Source: RHKX01 sp963745755 (lineage in GTDB: Bacteria; Actinomycetota; Thermoleophilia; Solirubrobacterales; 70-9). Taken from it: 64,000 nt of DNA. Below are positions 23,557-31,722 of this stretch, piece by piece. A program made the position numbers and the translations under genes. The notes under the pieces were generated by a model. That model worked only from the letters and a program-made list of their open reading frames with translations, made no database searches and was not told the origin of the DNA. How positions within the stretch are numbered: position 1 is the stretch's first letter; each line of letters starts with the position of its first letter. Location of the stretch: assembly GCA_963745755.1 (NCBI GenBank), contig CAVUYP010000001.1, positions 1,364,001 through 1,428,000 on the forward strand, read 5' to 3'.

Positions 23557-24305
23557 GTGACCGCCGGCCGGCCGGGCTCGCCTTCGCGGCGGAGCAGCGC
23601 TGCGAACGCGAGCCCGGTCGCCGACATCAGCAGCAGGACGCCGAGCAGGGCGAGCTCGCCGCCGGGCCAGTCGATGCCGGCGCCCTCGGCTCCCCAGAAG
23701 ATCCCGAACGTCGTCAACAGGACCCCGACCGCGAACTTCATCGTGTTCTCGGGCACCCGGGCGAGCGGCGCCCGGGCGAGCAGGGCGACGCCGACGACCA
23801 CCGCGACCGCGACCGCTGCGGTCGCCGCGGCCAGGCCGATCCGGCCGGCGTTGCTGCCGAACGTGAGGACGATGAACGCGACCTCGAGCCCCTCCAGCAG
23901 CACGCCCTTGAAGGCGATCGTGAAGCCGTAGGCGTCGGTCCGGCCGGGGCGTGCCGCGGGCAGCTCGCTGGCGAAGGCCTCCTCGGCGGCGAAGATCGCC
24001 TCCTCGTCGTGGAGGGCCTTGCGCCCGGCGGCGCGAAGGATCGCCTTGCGCAGCCACTGCAAGCCGAAGACGAGCAGCAGCGCGCCGACGACCAGCCGCA
24101 GGGTCGAAAGCGGCAGCGCCGTCAGCGCCGGGCCGAGCGCCGCGACGACGACGACGAGCACGGCCAGGCCGGCGGCGACGCCGCGCAGCGCCGAGCGCCA
24201 GCCGCGGGTCAGGCCCATCGCGAGCACGATCGTGACCGCCTCGACCGCCTCGACCGCGCAGGCGACGAAGACGGCGGCGACGAGTCCGAGCTCGGCTGCG
24301 CTCAC
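23553..24305 (-). CDS. COG4280-like membrane protein, possible cation transporter
   Basis: The 250-aa protein has six or seven helices and an internal repeat. VEAVEAVTIVLAMG in helix 1 is mirrored by LEGLEVAFIVLTFG in the second half. The repeated E-x-x-E in a membrane helix recalls FTR1 (REGLE) and GDT1/UPF0016 (E-x-G-D), families that move iron, manganese or calcium. I associate the sequence with COG4280, whose function is not established. A transport role is inference from the repeated acidic motif. A 63-aa membrane protein is coupled downstream. Confidence 0.65.
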   Translation of the reverse strand: MSAAELGLVAAVFVACAVEAVEAVTIVLAMGLTRGWRSALRGVAAGLAVLVVVVAALGPALTALPLSTLRLVVGALLLVFGLQWLRKAILRAAGRKALHDEEAIFAAEEAFASELPAARPGRTDAYGFTIAFKGVLLEGLEVAFIVLTFGSNAGRIGLAAATAAVAVAVVVGVALLARAPLARVPENTMKFAVGVLLTTFGIFWGAEGAGIDWPGGELALLGVLLLMSATGLAFAALLRREGEPGRPAVT

Positions 24306-24352
24306 GCGGCGGACACTAGCCGCTCCGCCTCAGCCGGCCGACCAGCAGCCGC

Positions 24353-24856
24353 TCAGTACTTGCAGGTGGCCTTGCCGAGGACCGTCGCGATCACGGGATC
24401 CGACGTCAGGGGGCTGTCATAGGCGAACGGGAACGCGATCTTCATCTTCTTACCGCGCTTCGCGAACGCGACCGATCCCCCGACGGTGAGCTCGGGCTCG
24501 GAGCCGGTCTCGGGCTTGGTCAGGTTGCTGAAATCGAGGTTCCCGGCTCGGGCCACGAAGTCAGCCGGTCCCTGGTCGCCGTACTCGATCACGTAGCGAT
24601 GAAAGCCGTCGAAGTAGCGGCGATAGATGATCAGCTCGAAGCGCCACTTGCCGTCCCGGGCCTTCGCCGTGAACGAATTCCGCTTCGAGCACTTGAGCTT
24701 GGCGAACTTCGCGACGGTGAAATCGCTGACGCCGGGGACGCCTCGAACCTTGATCGCGGCGTCGGCACCGGCGGCGCCCCAGGCCAGCACGAACAGCACC
24801 GCCGCGGTCGCCAAGACCACCGGCCAAGACCACCCCGGACTGCGTGTCGAAAGCAC
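24353..24856 (-). CDS. Secreted protein of unknown function
   Basis: The 167-aa product begins with a hydrophobic segment (PVVLATAAVLFVLAWGAAGADA) that fits a signal peptide with cleavage after ADA. The mature part is about 130 residues with two Cys (LKCSK near its start and ATCKY at the C-terminus), probably one disulphide. It has alternating strand-like sequence (KWRFELIIYRRYFDGFHRYVIEYG). The start is GTG at 24856. No family is recognised. Confidence 0.6.
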   Translation of the reverse strand: MLSTRSPGWSWPVVLATAAVLFVLAWGAAGADAAIKVRGVPGVSDFTVAKFAKLKCSKRNSFTAKARDGKWRFELIIYRRYFDGFHRYVIEYGDQGPADFVARAGNLDFSNLTKPETGSEPELTVGGSVAFAKRGKKMKIAFPFAYDSPLTSDPVIATVLGKATCKY

Positions 24857-25005
24857 CTGGCCCGCAGTCTACTCCGGGGGAAGCGAATTTGTGGATTCCT
24901 GGAGCCTGGTCCGTGTTGCGCCAATCTGGCGTCGGGCGGCTGGCCGACGGCCGAGGGGCGATCGACGGGGACCGCGCCCGCCCGACGCCGGGCGGCGGGA
25001 CGGGT

Positions 25006-26043
25006 CTAGACGGTGACGACGACCTTGCCGCGCGCCCTGCCCTCCTCCACGTAGCGGATCGCTGCCGCTGCCTCGGCGAGCGGGAAGCTGCGATCGATCG
25101 CCGGCGTCACCTCGCCCGACTCGATCAGGTCCCGGAGGGCGAGCAGGTCGTCGGCATTCTCGGACGAGATGAACGTGCCGAGCCTGTGGCCGACGAACGG
25201 CGAGAGCATCAGGGCGCGGATCTGGCGGTCGGTGCCGCCCAGCCAGCGCCCGCCGTTCTCGCCGCCGACGATGATCAGCGTTCCCCGCGCGCCGAGCTCA
25301 CGGCGAAGCTCCGAGAGCCTTCGATTCCCGGCGATGTCGAAGATCACGTCGTAGTCGCCGCCGGCGTCGGCCAGGCTCTGCCGGGTGTAGTCGATCACGT
25401 CGTCGGCGCCGAGCGACCGGACGAGGTCGAGCTTCGTGGTGCCGGCAACGCCCGTCACCCCCGCCCCGAACGCCTTCGCGATCTGCACGGCGAAGGACCC
25501 GACCCCGCCGGAGGCGCCGACGATCAGCACCCGCTGGCCCGCCTGCACGCGAGCATGGTCGCGGAGTCCCTGCAGGGCGGCGAGTGCCGCCACGGGCACC
25601 GCCGCCGCCTGCTCGAAGCTGACGTTAGCCGGCTTCGGTGCGAGCTTGCCCGCATCGGCCCGCGCGTATTCGGCGAAGGAGCCGTCGGCGATCCCGAACA
25701 CCTCGTCGCCCGCCCGCATCGTCGTCACGTTGCGGCCGACGGCCGCAACCCGGCCGCTGACGTCGGCGCCGCGCACGCGGCCCTTCGGCGCCCGCAACCC
25801 GTAGCCGGCGAGCCGCACCGGGTAGGGCAGCCCGGTCATCAGATGCCAGACGTCGCGGCCGACGCCGGCGCAGTCGACCCGGACGAGGACCTCGTCCTCG
25901 CCGATCTCGGGGATCGCGATCTCGTCCAGCCTGAGGACGTCCTCGGCCACCGTCCCGTACTCGTCCTGGACGATCGCCCTCATCGTCGCGGCATCCCCCG
26001 CCGCGTTCGCCTCTGCCGGCCGCTTCTGCTCGATGGTGCTCAT
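25006..26043 (-). CDS. Zinc-independent MDR oxidoreductase (quinone oxidoreductase-like)
   Basis: The 345-aa medium-chain dehydrogenase has a GroES-like N-terminal half (EDEVLVRVDCAGVGRDVWHLMTG; RVRGADVSGRVAAVG) and a nucleotide site VLIVGASGGVGSFAVQIAKAFG. It lacks the Cys ligands of structural and catalytic zinc, as in quinone oxidoreductases, which use NADPH. The ATG at 26043 gives the expected start, and the longer upstream frame looks non-coding. It is divergent from the unknown operon at 26212. The substrate is unknown. Confidence 0.86.
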   Translation of the reverse strand: MSTIEQKRPAEANAAGDAATMRAIVQDEYGTVAEDVLRLDEIAIPEIGEDEVLVRVDCAGVGRDVWHLMTGLPYPVRLAGYGLRAPKGRVRGADVSGRVAAVGRNVTTMRAGDEVFGIADGSFAEYARADAGKLAPKPANVSFEQAAAVPVAALAALQGLRDHARVQAGQRVLIVGASGGVGSFAVQIAKAFGAGVTGVAGTTKLDLVRSLGADDVIDYTRQSLADAGGDYDVIFDIAGNRRLSELRRELGARGTLIIVGGENGGRWLGGTDRQIRALMLSPFVGHRLGTFISSENADDLLALRDLIESGEVTPAIDRSFPLAEAAAAIRYVEEGRARGKVVVTV

Positions 26044-26211
26044 GGTAACCGCCGCTTGCTCGCCTGCCCTGGCCCCGAACGGGTCCGCTGAGACGCGGCG
26101 ACGGTGGTCGTGAGCGGAGCGATTCGATGGCGGATCCCGAGGCCGGTGCCGCCGACCCCTGAGGTACACCGGTTGTCGCCACGCGGCTGGCTGACTATGC
26201 TCGCGACGGGG

Positions 26212-27279
26212 ATGGCGGAGGACGAATTCGAGTCGAAACCGGTTGCGAGATGGTCGGACCCCGAATGGTGGGACGCGGAGATCGACGCGGCCCTGACGAC
26301 GGCCGACCCGGTGCTCGAAAACCTGCGGATCACTCTCTGCCACGCCGAGCTCTCGCTGGCGCTTCGGGATGTGCTCGGCAATGACGCCGGCGCGAACTTC
26401 CATACCTGGGCGGTCTGGGGCTCGAAGAAGGCGGGGCGAACCATTCGCCGCGAGGACGCGCCGTGGCTGCCCGCCGCGGCGATGGGCGCCGGAGCGCTCG
26501 CGGGCGCAGCCCTGCTGCTGCGCCGCCGGTTACCGACCGCCTTCGGTGCCGCGGCCGGAGCGGCGCTCGGAGCCGCCGGCGCCCGCGCGACGCTATCGCG
26601 ATCGGCGGCGATGATCCTCGCCGGCAACGCCACCGTCCTCGACGACATCGGCCGGGTCAGCGGCGCCTTCGTCGCGGCCTTCTGGGACCCCGCCGATCGC
26701 AACCCCGCGCGGCTCGCGGAGTTCATCGAGGCGATCCCCGGCGGCGATGCCGCCGCGGGCGGCAAAGGCCTGCTTCGAAGCGCCTTCGCCGCCTATCTCG
26801 AGGGGGCGTTGACGGCGGATCCGGACGAAACGCATGAGCTGGTTCTGTACGGAAACCTGGCGGCGCTGCTGCACGAGCATCAGCGCCTCGACCCCTACAT
26901 CGACCGCTCGCTGCCGTTGCCGGTGCGGCGGTTGGTCACCGCGCGGATGCTCGACTTCGCCGTCGGCGACGAGCTACTCGACGTGTCCGTCGACGTCCCG
27001 CCACCGGAGATCCCCGAGCCTCCGACGCTGAAGACGATCGAGACCGAGCGACTCGATCGCTTTCTGCACGGCGGGGCGGGCGTGCAGGGGTGGGACCGGA
27101 CACCGGGGACGCGGGTCGGAAGCCGCGCGGCCGACTGGACGAATATCGAGGACCGGATGAATTTCGTCGTCGATCTGTTCCGCACCCGGCACTCCGACCC
27201 CGATCTGTTCCTGCCTCCATATCCAGAGGAGATCGCCCGGGAGATCGCGGCGGGCCGGATCCCCGGTGCCCCCCTGTGA
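26212..27279 (+). CDS. Unknown protein with Ala-rich hydrophobic core, first gene of a four-gene operon
   Basis: The 355-aa protein starts MAEDEFESKPVARWSDPEWW. Around residues 85-135 it has one hydrophobic Ala/Gly-rich stretch (AAAMGAGALAGAALLLRRRL; AFGAAAGAALGAAGARATL), possibly a membrane hairpin. The rest is helical and soluble (NLRITLCHAELSLALRDVLG; LYGNLAALLHEHQRLDPYI), ending with DLFRTRHSDPDLFLPPYPEE. No family is recognised. The start at 26212 is one of several (26104 and 26197 are also in frame); it is chosen because coding character begins here. The stop overlaps the next start (GTGA). Confidence 0.6.
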   Translation: MAEDEFESKPVARWSDPEWWDAEIDAALTTADPVLENLRITLCHAELSLALRDVLGNDAGANFHTWAVWGSKKAGRTIRREDAPWLPAAAMGAGALAGAALLLRRRLPTAFGAAAGAALGAAGARATLSRSAAMILAGNATVLDDIGRVSGAFVAAFWDPADRNPARLAEFIEAIPGGDAAAGGKGLLRSAFAAYLEGALTADPDETHELVLYGNLAALLHEHQRLDPYIDRSLPLPVRRLVTARMLDFAVGDELLDVSVDVPPPEIPEPPTLKTIETERLDRFLHGGAGVQGWDRTPGTRVGSRAADWTNIEDRMNFVVDLFRTRHSDPDLFLPPYPEEIAREIAAGRIPGAPL

Positions 27280-27836
27280 GGCGGCGCTTGACCCTGATTG
27301 CGGCCATCGCCGGCCTGGTGCCGGCCCTGGGACTGACCGCCTGCGGAGACGCGCAGCCGATCGAGACCGGGGGGCTCGCGAGCACGACCAGCACGACGAC
27401 CGACGCCGAGCTGCCGCCGCCGGAGGGTCCGCTCGATCAGCTTGTCGCCGAGCGAATCGGCCCGCTCGAGCTGGACCAACACCAGGGCGCGGCGGAGCTG
27501 CGCCAGAGCGGAGCCGAGGACGCGCGCAACCTTTCCTACGTCGCCCGCGACGGCAGCAACGCGGTCGTCACGCTCGCTCGCTTCCCCTCCCCCGGTCTCG
27601 CCCGCAAGTACGCCGCCCAGTACGCGTCGGTGCTGATCTCCGACCAGGGCTTTCAGGCCGAGGGCAAGCCGAGGCCCTTCCGGGGCGCCGCCGGCTCGGG
27701 GACGCTGCTGAAGCTCGACGACGGCAGCGGAACCGCTGCGGCCGTCTGGACGACCGGCCCCGTGTTCGCCAACGCGCTGGCGGACGGGACGACGCTGGAG
27801 ACGCTGCTCGAGAACGCGCCATTCGGCGAGAGCTGA
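27276..27836 (+). CDS. Lipoprotein, second gene of the coupled operon
   Basis: The 186-aa product starts at a GTG that overlaps the previous stop. It has a lipoprotein signal with lipobox LTAC (IAGLVPALGLTACGDAQP), then a Ser/Thr-rich linker. The folded domain contains ARNLSYVARDGSNAVVTLARF, ARKYAAQYASVLISDQGF and AAAVWTTGPVFANALADG. The domain resembles those that sense or bind small ligands at the cell surface, but I cannot place it in a family. Its stop overlaps the next start by one base (TGATG). Confidence 0.7.
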   Translation: MRRRLTLIAAIAGLVPALGLTACGDAQPIETGGLASTTSTTTDAELPPPEGPLDQLVAERIGPLELDQHQGAAELRQSGAEDARNLSYVARDGSNAVVTLARFPSPGLARKYAAQYASVLISDQGFQAEGKPRPFRGAAGSGTLLKLDDGSGTAAAVWTTGPVFANALADGTTLETLLENAPFGES

Positions 27837-28495
27837 TGCGCGAGCGCCTGCCCGCGATACGGATCAGCATCGCCGCCGGGATCGTGATCGCGTCGGTCAT
27901 CAGCGCCCTGTTCGCCTGGCAGGCATCGCGGGCCGGGGAGCTCTACGGAAACACCGACGAGGACACGCGGCAGAACACGGTCACGGCGGAGACTCTGCGG
28001 CTCCAGGACACGAGCACGATAGTCGCCGACCTGCGCACGTTCGCGCGCTACGAGGACGCCGCCTTGAGCGCCGGTGTGCGCGAGCTCGCGGCCGACCGGA
28101 TCCAGGCCCGGGAGCCCGCGGCGGCGCGTCGCCTCCGCGAGCAGGCGGACGCCGATCGAGCCGAGGGCGAGGCAGCCCGCGCCGAGATCATGGTCGCGCT
28201 GCCGAGCCCGGACCCCGAGACCGCCGATCCAAGCGTTGACCTGGAGCAGACACGGGCGATCCTCGACCGGTTCACCGAGCCGCGCATCCGCCAGCTGCGC
28301 CCCGACACGCTGCGAGAGCAGGCGCGTGTGGCGGGGCTGCGATCGGAGCGACTGACGGCGCTCGCGGCGCTCGCGATCGCCGCGACCTTCCTGCTGACGC
28401 TGGCCGAGATCGTCCGTGGCCAGCCAACGCGCCTGCTGGCTGGAGCCGGAGCCTCGGTCCTCGCCCTTGCCCTCTTCCTCTACCTACTCGTCTGA
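27836..28495 (+). CDS. Membrane protein: helix, extracytoplasmic coiled coil, two helices
   Basis: The 219-aa protein has one N-terminal membrane helix (SIAAGIVIASVISALFAW). About 130 mostly helical, charged residues follow (ADRIQAREPAAARRLREQAD...AEGEAARAEI), then two helices at the C-terminus (ALAALAIAATFLLTLAEIV; LLAGAGASVLALALFLYLL). The first part of the next protein has the same plan, so the two genes may have arisen by duplication. No family is recognised. Both ends overlap neighbours as TGATG. Confidence 0.65.
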   Translation: MRERLPAIRISIAAGIVIASVISALFAWQASRAGELYGNTDEDTRQNTVTAETLRLQDTSTIVADLRTFARYEDAALSAGVRELAADRIQAREPAAARRLREQADADRAEGEAARAEIMVALPSPDPETADPSVDLEQTRAILDRFTEPRIRQLRPDTLREQARVAGLRSERLTALAALAIAATFLLTLAEIVRGQPTRLLAGAGASVLALALFLYLLV

Positions 28496-30741
28496 TGGCG
28501 GAGTTCCCGGACGCGCCCGACATCCAGCAGATCGTCGAGGGGGCCGAGGCGGACCACCATGGGCGCCTGATCGCCGTCGCGATCGTGATGGTCACCCTGC
28601 TGGCAGCGACCACCGCCTGGCTCCAAGCCGGCGCCAGCCGCGACGACGACGAGGCGGCGGTCCGGGCGGAGCGTCTCGCGAGCCAGACGCTCGGCACCAC
28701 CGCCCGCAGCAAGTCGCTCGCGGAACTGCGGATCCAGCGCGAGCGGCTGGCCGACGAGCGCGCCCGACGGGCAGTGGCGCTGCGCAGACAGCGCGCCTAC
28801 GGGGTCGGCAACGAGGCCGAGGCGAAGGCCCTGGAGCGGGGCTGGCTTCGCGCCGCTGCCGCGACGCGGCGGAACACCGAGCGGATTGCCGCCGCCGAGG
28901 GGATCCCGCCGCTCGAGGGAGAGCTGACGGAGGACTCCGACCCGGCGTTCCCGAGCGCCTACCTCGCGGCGGCCGCTCGCGAAGGCAACCGGCTCAGCTC
29001 ACTTCGCGACGCCGCCAACCGTGAGGGCGACCGTGCCGAGGAGCAGGTCGGCGCTTTCGGAGTGGCATTGGCTGTATTCGCGATCTCGATCTTCCTGTTC
29101 GGCTACTCGCTCACTCCCTACGGAAGGCGCAACCGCGGCCTGTTCGCAGCGACCGGGACCGTGATGGCGCTGGCCGCCACGCTCTGGACCCTCTTCAACC
29201 TGCTCGATGGCCCGGACCGCCCGCCCGAGGATGCCGCGGCGCGGTTCGCGGACGCCCAATTGGCGATCGCCGCCGGCAAGTCCGAGCAGGCGCTGGCGGC
29301 GCTCGACGAGACGCTCGAGCTGCGGCCCGGCTACCCGGACGCGTACACGCTGCGCGGCCAGATCAGGGCGGGGATCGCCGGTGCCGGCTTCGGAGAGCTC
29401 CCGGAGGTGGTCACCGAGGAGGATGCTCGGGCCGCGCGTGACGACCTGCAACGGGCTGCCGAGCTGGACCCCGAGAGCGTCGATGCCGTCCTGGCGCTCG
29501 CCACCGCCGAGCTTCTGATCGGGCTTCACGGCGACCAGGACGCTCTCGAGCGCGCCGCGGTCGCCGCCCAGCAGGCGATCCAGCGGGATCCGGTGCAGCC
29601 GAACGCCCGCTACGTGCTGGCGTTGGCGTTGCTGGGCGCCGGCGCCGGCTCGGAGCAGGTCGACCGTGCCCTCGTGGAGGCCGACTCGCGAACCGCGCTC
29701 ACCGACGACGGCTCCCGACCCCGCGACGAGGACGGCAGGCGTCGTCTCGCCGCGGGCGCGCTGACCGCAGTCGATGCGCTGGCGGACAGCGGCCTGGTCG
29801 ATTCCGGGCGAGCCGAGGCCGTGAAGGGGAGGGTGCTCGATGACGTCTGGCCCGAGCTCGGGCCGCCGCTGCCGGAGCCGGACGTGCAAGCGGCCAAGCC
29901 TGGGAGCGGCGAACCGGCCGAGGCGTTCGAACAGCTCGAGCTCGACGTCGTGCCGGCGGCGATCGAGGTCTCCTGGCCCGCCCCTTCCCCGGAGCGGGCC
30001 GCGGGCCCGGCGGCCGCCTTCCGCCCGGCCCGCGACGAGCTCGCCCTCGTGCTCTACGCCGAGCTCGAGGACGGGAGCTGGGCGGCCATCTCCGAGCTCT
30101 CCGGTCCGGTGCGCGGCGGGGAGCTTCGCTTCGACCCCTCGAGCGACGTCGCCTTCGTCCGCAGGGAGAGGCTCGACGTGACCGTGCCGCCACGCTGCCT
30201 GCCGGCCGGCAGCTACCGCGTGGAGGCCTACGTCAATGGTCGACTGGCGGCAACCGCCGAGACCACGACCGAGATCGAAACCGACGGCGCGGTCCTGCTC
30301 GAGGGGCTCGGTGTCAACGTCTGCAGCCCGCCCGGCTGGGAGAAGGTCAGGATCGACGGCGGGGTCGTCGAGGGCCTCGTCGCGCCCGACGGCAGCGCGG
30401 GCCTGATCGGAACCCGGGTCCCGGCCGGCGCCGCCCCCGGCCGCGGCCCCGCGCAGACCCGCGCCGCCCTCGCCGCCGGCCTCGAGCAACTCGGGCCCGA
30501 GCTGCCCGGGCCGGTGCTCGAGCGCAAGGGTCTGCGGGGGCCCTTTCTCGATGCCACGATCGCTCCCAGCGAGGTGCTCCGCACCCGCAAAGGCGGCTCG
30601 ATCGCCGCCGCCGCCCGGCTCAGCCAGGGAGCGATTCTCGTCGCTGCGGTCTACGGTCCGAAGAGCTTCTTCGCGACCGACCCCGAGACGGGCTCCTCGG
30701 AGTCGGGGGCACTGTTCCAGTCGGTCCGCGACCGCTTCTAG
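28495..30741 (+). CDS. Large membrane protein with TPR-like repeats and extracytoplasmic C-terminal domains
   Basis: The 748-aa protein has a membrane helix near residue 30 and a charged coiled coil (60-180). Two more helices follow (FGVALAVFAISIFLFGYSL; GLFAATGTVMALAATLWTLF). TPR-like repeats come next (about 250-380: AQLAIAAGKSEQALAALDETLELRPGYPDAYTLRG; AVAAQQAIQRDPVQPNARYVLALALL). The last 300 residues are beta-rich and include PRCLPAGSYRVEAYVNGRL, typical of a surface-domain Ig-like fold. It looks like a scaffold that spans the membrane. Last gene of the coupled set 26212-30741; function unknown. Confidence 0.68.
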   Translation: MAEFPDAPDIQQIVEGAEADHHGRLIAVAIVMVTLLAATTAWLQAGASRDDDEAAVRAERLASQTLGTTARSKSLAELRIQRERLADERARRAVALRRQRAYGVGNEAEAKALERGWLRAAAATRRNTERIAAAEGIPPLEGELTEDSDPAFPSAYLAAAAREGNRLSSLRDAANREGDRAEEQVGAFGVALAVFAISIFLFGYSLTPYGRRNRGLFAATGTVMALAATLWTLFNLLDGPDRPPEDAAARFADAQLAIAAGKSEQALAALDETLELRPGYPDAYTLRGQIRAGIAGAGFGELPEVVTEEDARAARDDLQRAAELDPESVDAVLALATAELLIGLHGDQDALERAAVAAQQAIQRDPVQPNARYVLALALLGAGAGSEQVDRALVEADSRTALTDDGSRPRDEDGRRRLAAGALTAVDALADSGLVDSGRAEAVKGRVLDDVWPELGPPLPEPDVQAAKPGSGEPAEAFEQLELDVVPAAIEVSWPAPSPERAAGPAAAFRPARDELALVLYAELEDGSWAAISELSGPVRGGELRFDPSSDVAFVRRERLDVTVPPRCLPAGSYRVEAYVNGRLAATAETTTEIETDGAVLLEGLGVNVCSPPGWEKVRIDGGVVEGLVAPDGSAGLIGTRVPAGAAPGRGPAQTRAALAAGLEQLGPELPGPVLERKGLRGPFLDATIAPSEVLRTRKGGSIAAAARLSQGAILVAAVYGPKSFFATDPETGSSESGALFQSVRDRF

Positions 30742-30747
30742 GCCGGC

Positions 30748-30778
30748 CAGCGGAGGGGGAGGGATTCGAACCCTCGAT
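30748..30778. repeat. 31-bp direct repeat, left copy (tRNA-Ser 3' end sequence)
   Basis: The 31 bp starting CAGCGGAGGG and ending CCCTCGAT are identical to 31564-31594 inside the tRNA-Ser(CGA) gene, 816 bp away in the same orientation. The repeat covers the T-arm and acceptor 3' strand, the usual attachment site of tRNA-integrating elements. Confidence 0.75.
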
Positions 30779-30795
30779 GCGCCCAACGGACGCGA
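30751..30795 (-). pseudogene. tRNA-Ser 3' fragment
   Basis: Read on the minus strand, it has a long variable arm (GCGTCCGTTGGGCGC), a T-arm (GAGGG-TTCGAAT-CCCTC) and acceptor strand CCCCTCC with discriminator G. The anticodon arm, D-arm and 5' acceptor strand are missing. The variable arm differs from the intact tRNA-Ser(CGA) downstream, so it is not a simple copy of that gene's whole 3' half. It is a decayed tRNA or one end of an old insertion. Confidence 0.7.
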
Positions 30796-31125
30796 TGCCG
30801 TGGGCGAAGCGACGGAGGCAGGTGAGGTTCTCCGCTGCGTCACGACCCGGCCGTTCGCGGCGGGTGATCACCACAGAATCTACCTCCGGGTTCCTGGCAT
30901 TCAGGACCTCATCAATCCGCTGACCGCCCCGCGCTGTGGTGCTTGGGACGCTGGTTCTCGGCTAGGAGCTCTCGGCGAAGCGGAGATCACGCGCGAGACC
31001 CAGGGCGCCGCCCACGATTCGATGCGCGCCCGCTGGGCGCCCTGGCGCTTGTGATCAAACGCACAGACACCGCGCCCCGCCGTACATATCGTGGAGCGAA
31101 AGCCCAGCGAATGAGGAGCGGCGAC
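30796..31125. other. Non-coding stretch after the tRNA-Ser fragment
   Basis: I see no convincing gene. The sequence GAGATCACGCGCGAGACCCAGGGCGCC is followed by CGCTGGGCGCCCTGGCGC, which can fold (CCAGGGCGCC with GGGCGCCCTGG), possibly a terminator-like hairpin near 31000-31050. The tract leads into the ribosome binding site of the small membrane protein at 31126. Confidence 0.4.
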
Positions 31126-31374
31126 ATGGAACTCAGCGAGCAGATGATGGTCGAGCGTTACGAGTTGGGAAACGCCCAGGAGGACGCCGCCCTTCGCAGC
31201 CATGGGGGCCTCAGCTTGGGGATCCTCACGCTCGTGCTCACGGCGATCCTCGGAGTCCTCCTCTTCGCCGTGGGCGACGCTCTGCACGGCTGGGACCATC
31301 TGGTCGTGCTTGGAGTGCTGTTCGCGACGGTTGCGGGGCTCATGATCGCCATCGCCCCGAACCGACGGGGCTGA
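31126..31374 (+). CDS. 82-aa two-helix membrane protein inside the tRNA-Ser-flanked segment
   Basis: The product starts MELSEQMMVERYELGNAQED. It has two hydrophobic helices (GGLSLGILTLVLTAILGVLLF; HLVVLGVLFATVAGLMIAIA) joined by a short loop (AVGDALHGWDH) and a basic tail. The ATG at 31126 follows GAGGAG at 31114-31119 with good spacing; an ATG at 31111 overlaps that ribosome binding site. It is the only gene between the two 31-bp direct repeats. No family is recognised. Confidence 0.65.
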   Translation: MELSEQMMVERYELGNAQEDAALRSHGGLSLGILTLVLTAILGVLLFAVGDALHGWDHLVVLGVLFATVAGLMIAIAPNRRG

Positions 31375-31563
31375 CCGTAGCTCCGCTCGGATCGCATTGG
31401 AAGTCCGGGCGACTGCGGCCTTGCGATCGGCGTGCGATCGGGATATCAGGCGACGAGCGCCCAGCCGGCTCCCCTTTGGGGGCGATGACTCGCCCGGCGC
31501 ATCACCGAACCATGTGCGCGGATCTGCCGAAGAGGCGCCGCTCTGCGGGCACTTCGACCTGGT

Positions 31564-31594
31564 CAGCGGAGGGGGAGGGATTCGAACCCTCGAT
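31564..31594. repeat. 31-bp direct repeat, right copy (within tRNA-Ser 3' end)
   Basis: This is identical to 30748-30778. It lies in the functional tRNA-Ser(CGA) gene and includes the whole T-arm and 3' acceptor strand, so insertion here would leave the tRNA intact. Confidence 0.75.
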
Positions 31595-31656
31595 ACGCCG
31601 AATCGACGTATAACGGTTTTCGAGACCGCCGCATTCAACCGCTCTGCCACCCCTCC
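31567..31656 (-). tRNA. tRNA-Ser (anticodon CGA)
   Basis: A 90-nt class II tRNA. The acceptor is GGAGGGG/CCCCTCC. The anticodon stem is GCGGT/ACCGT with loop CTCGAAA (anticodon CGA, reads UCG). The long variable arm contains TACGTCGATTCGGCGTA, and the T-arm is GAGGG-TTCGAAT-CCCTC with discriminator G. CCA is not encoded. Confidence 0.95.
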
Positions 31657-31722
31657 GGGGGCGCCTTGGCGCGTGCGGAAGCGTAGCGTGGGGGCGGTCC
31701 GATGATCTCCCGAGGAGGAGCC

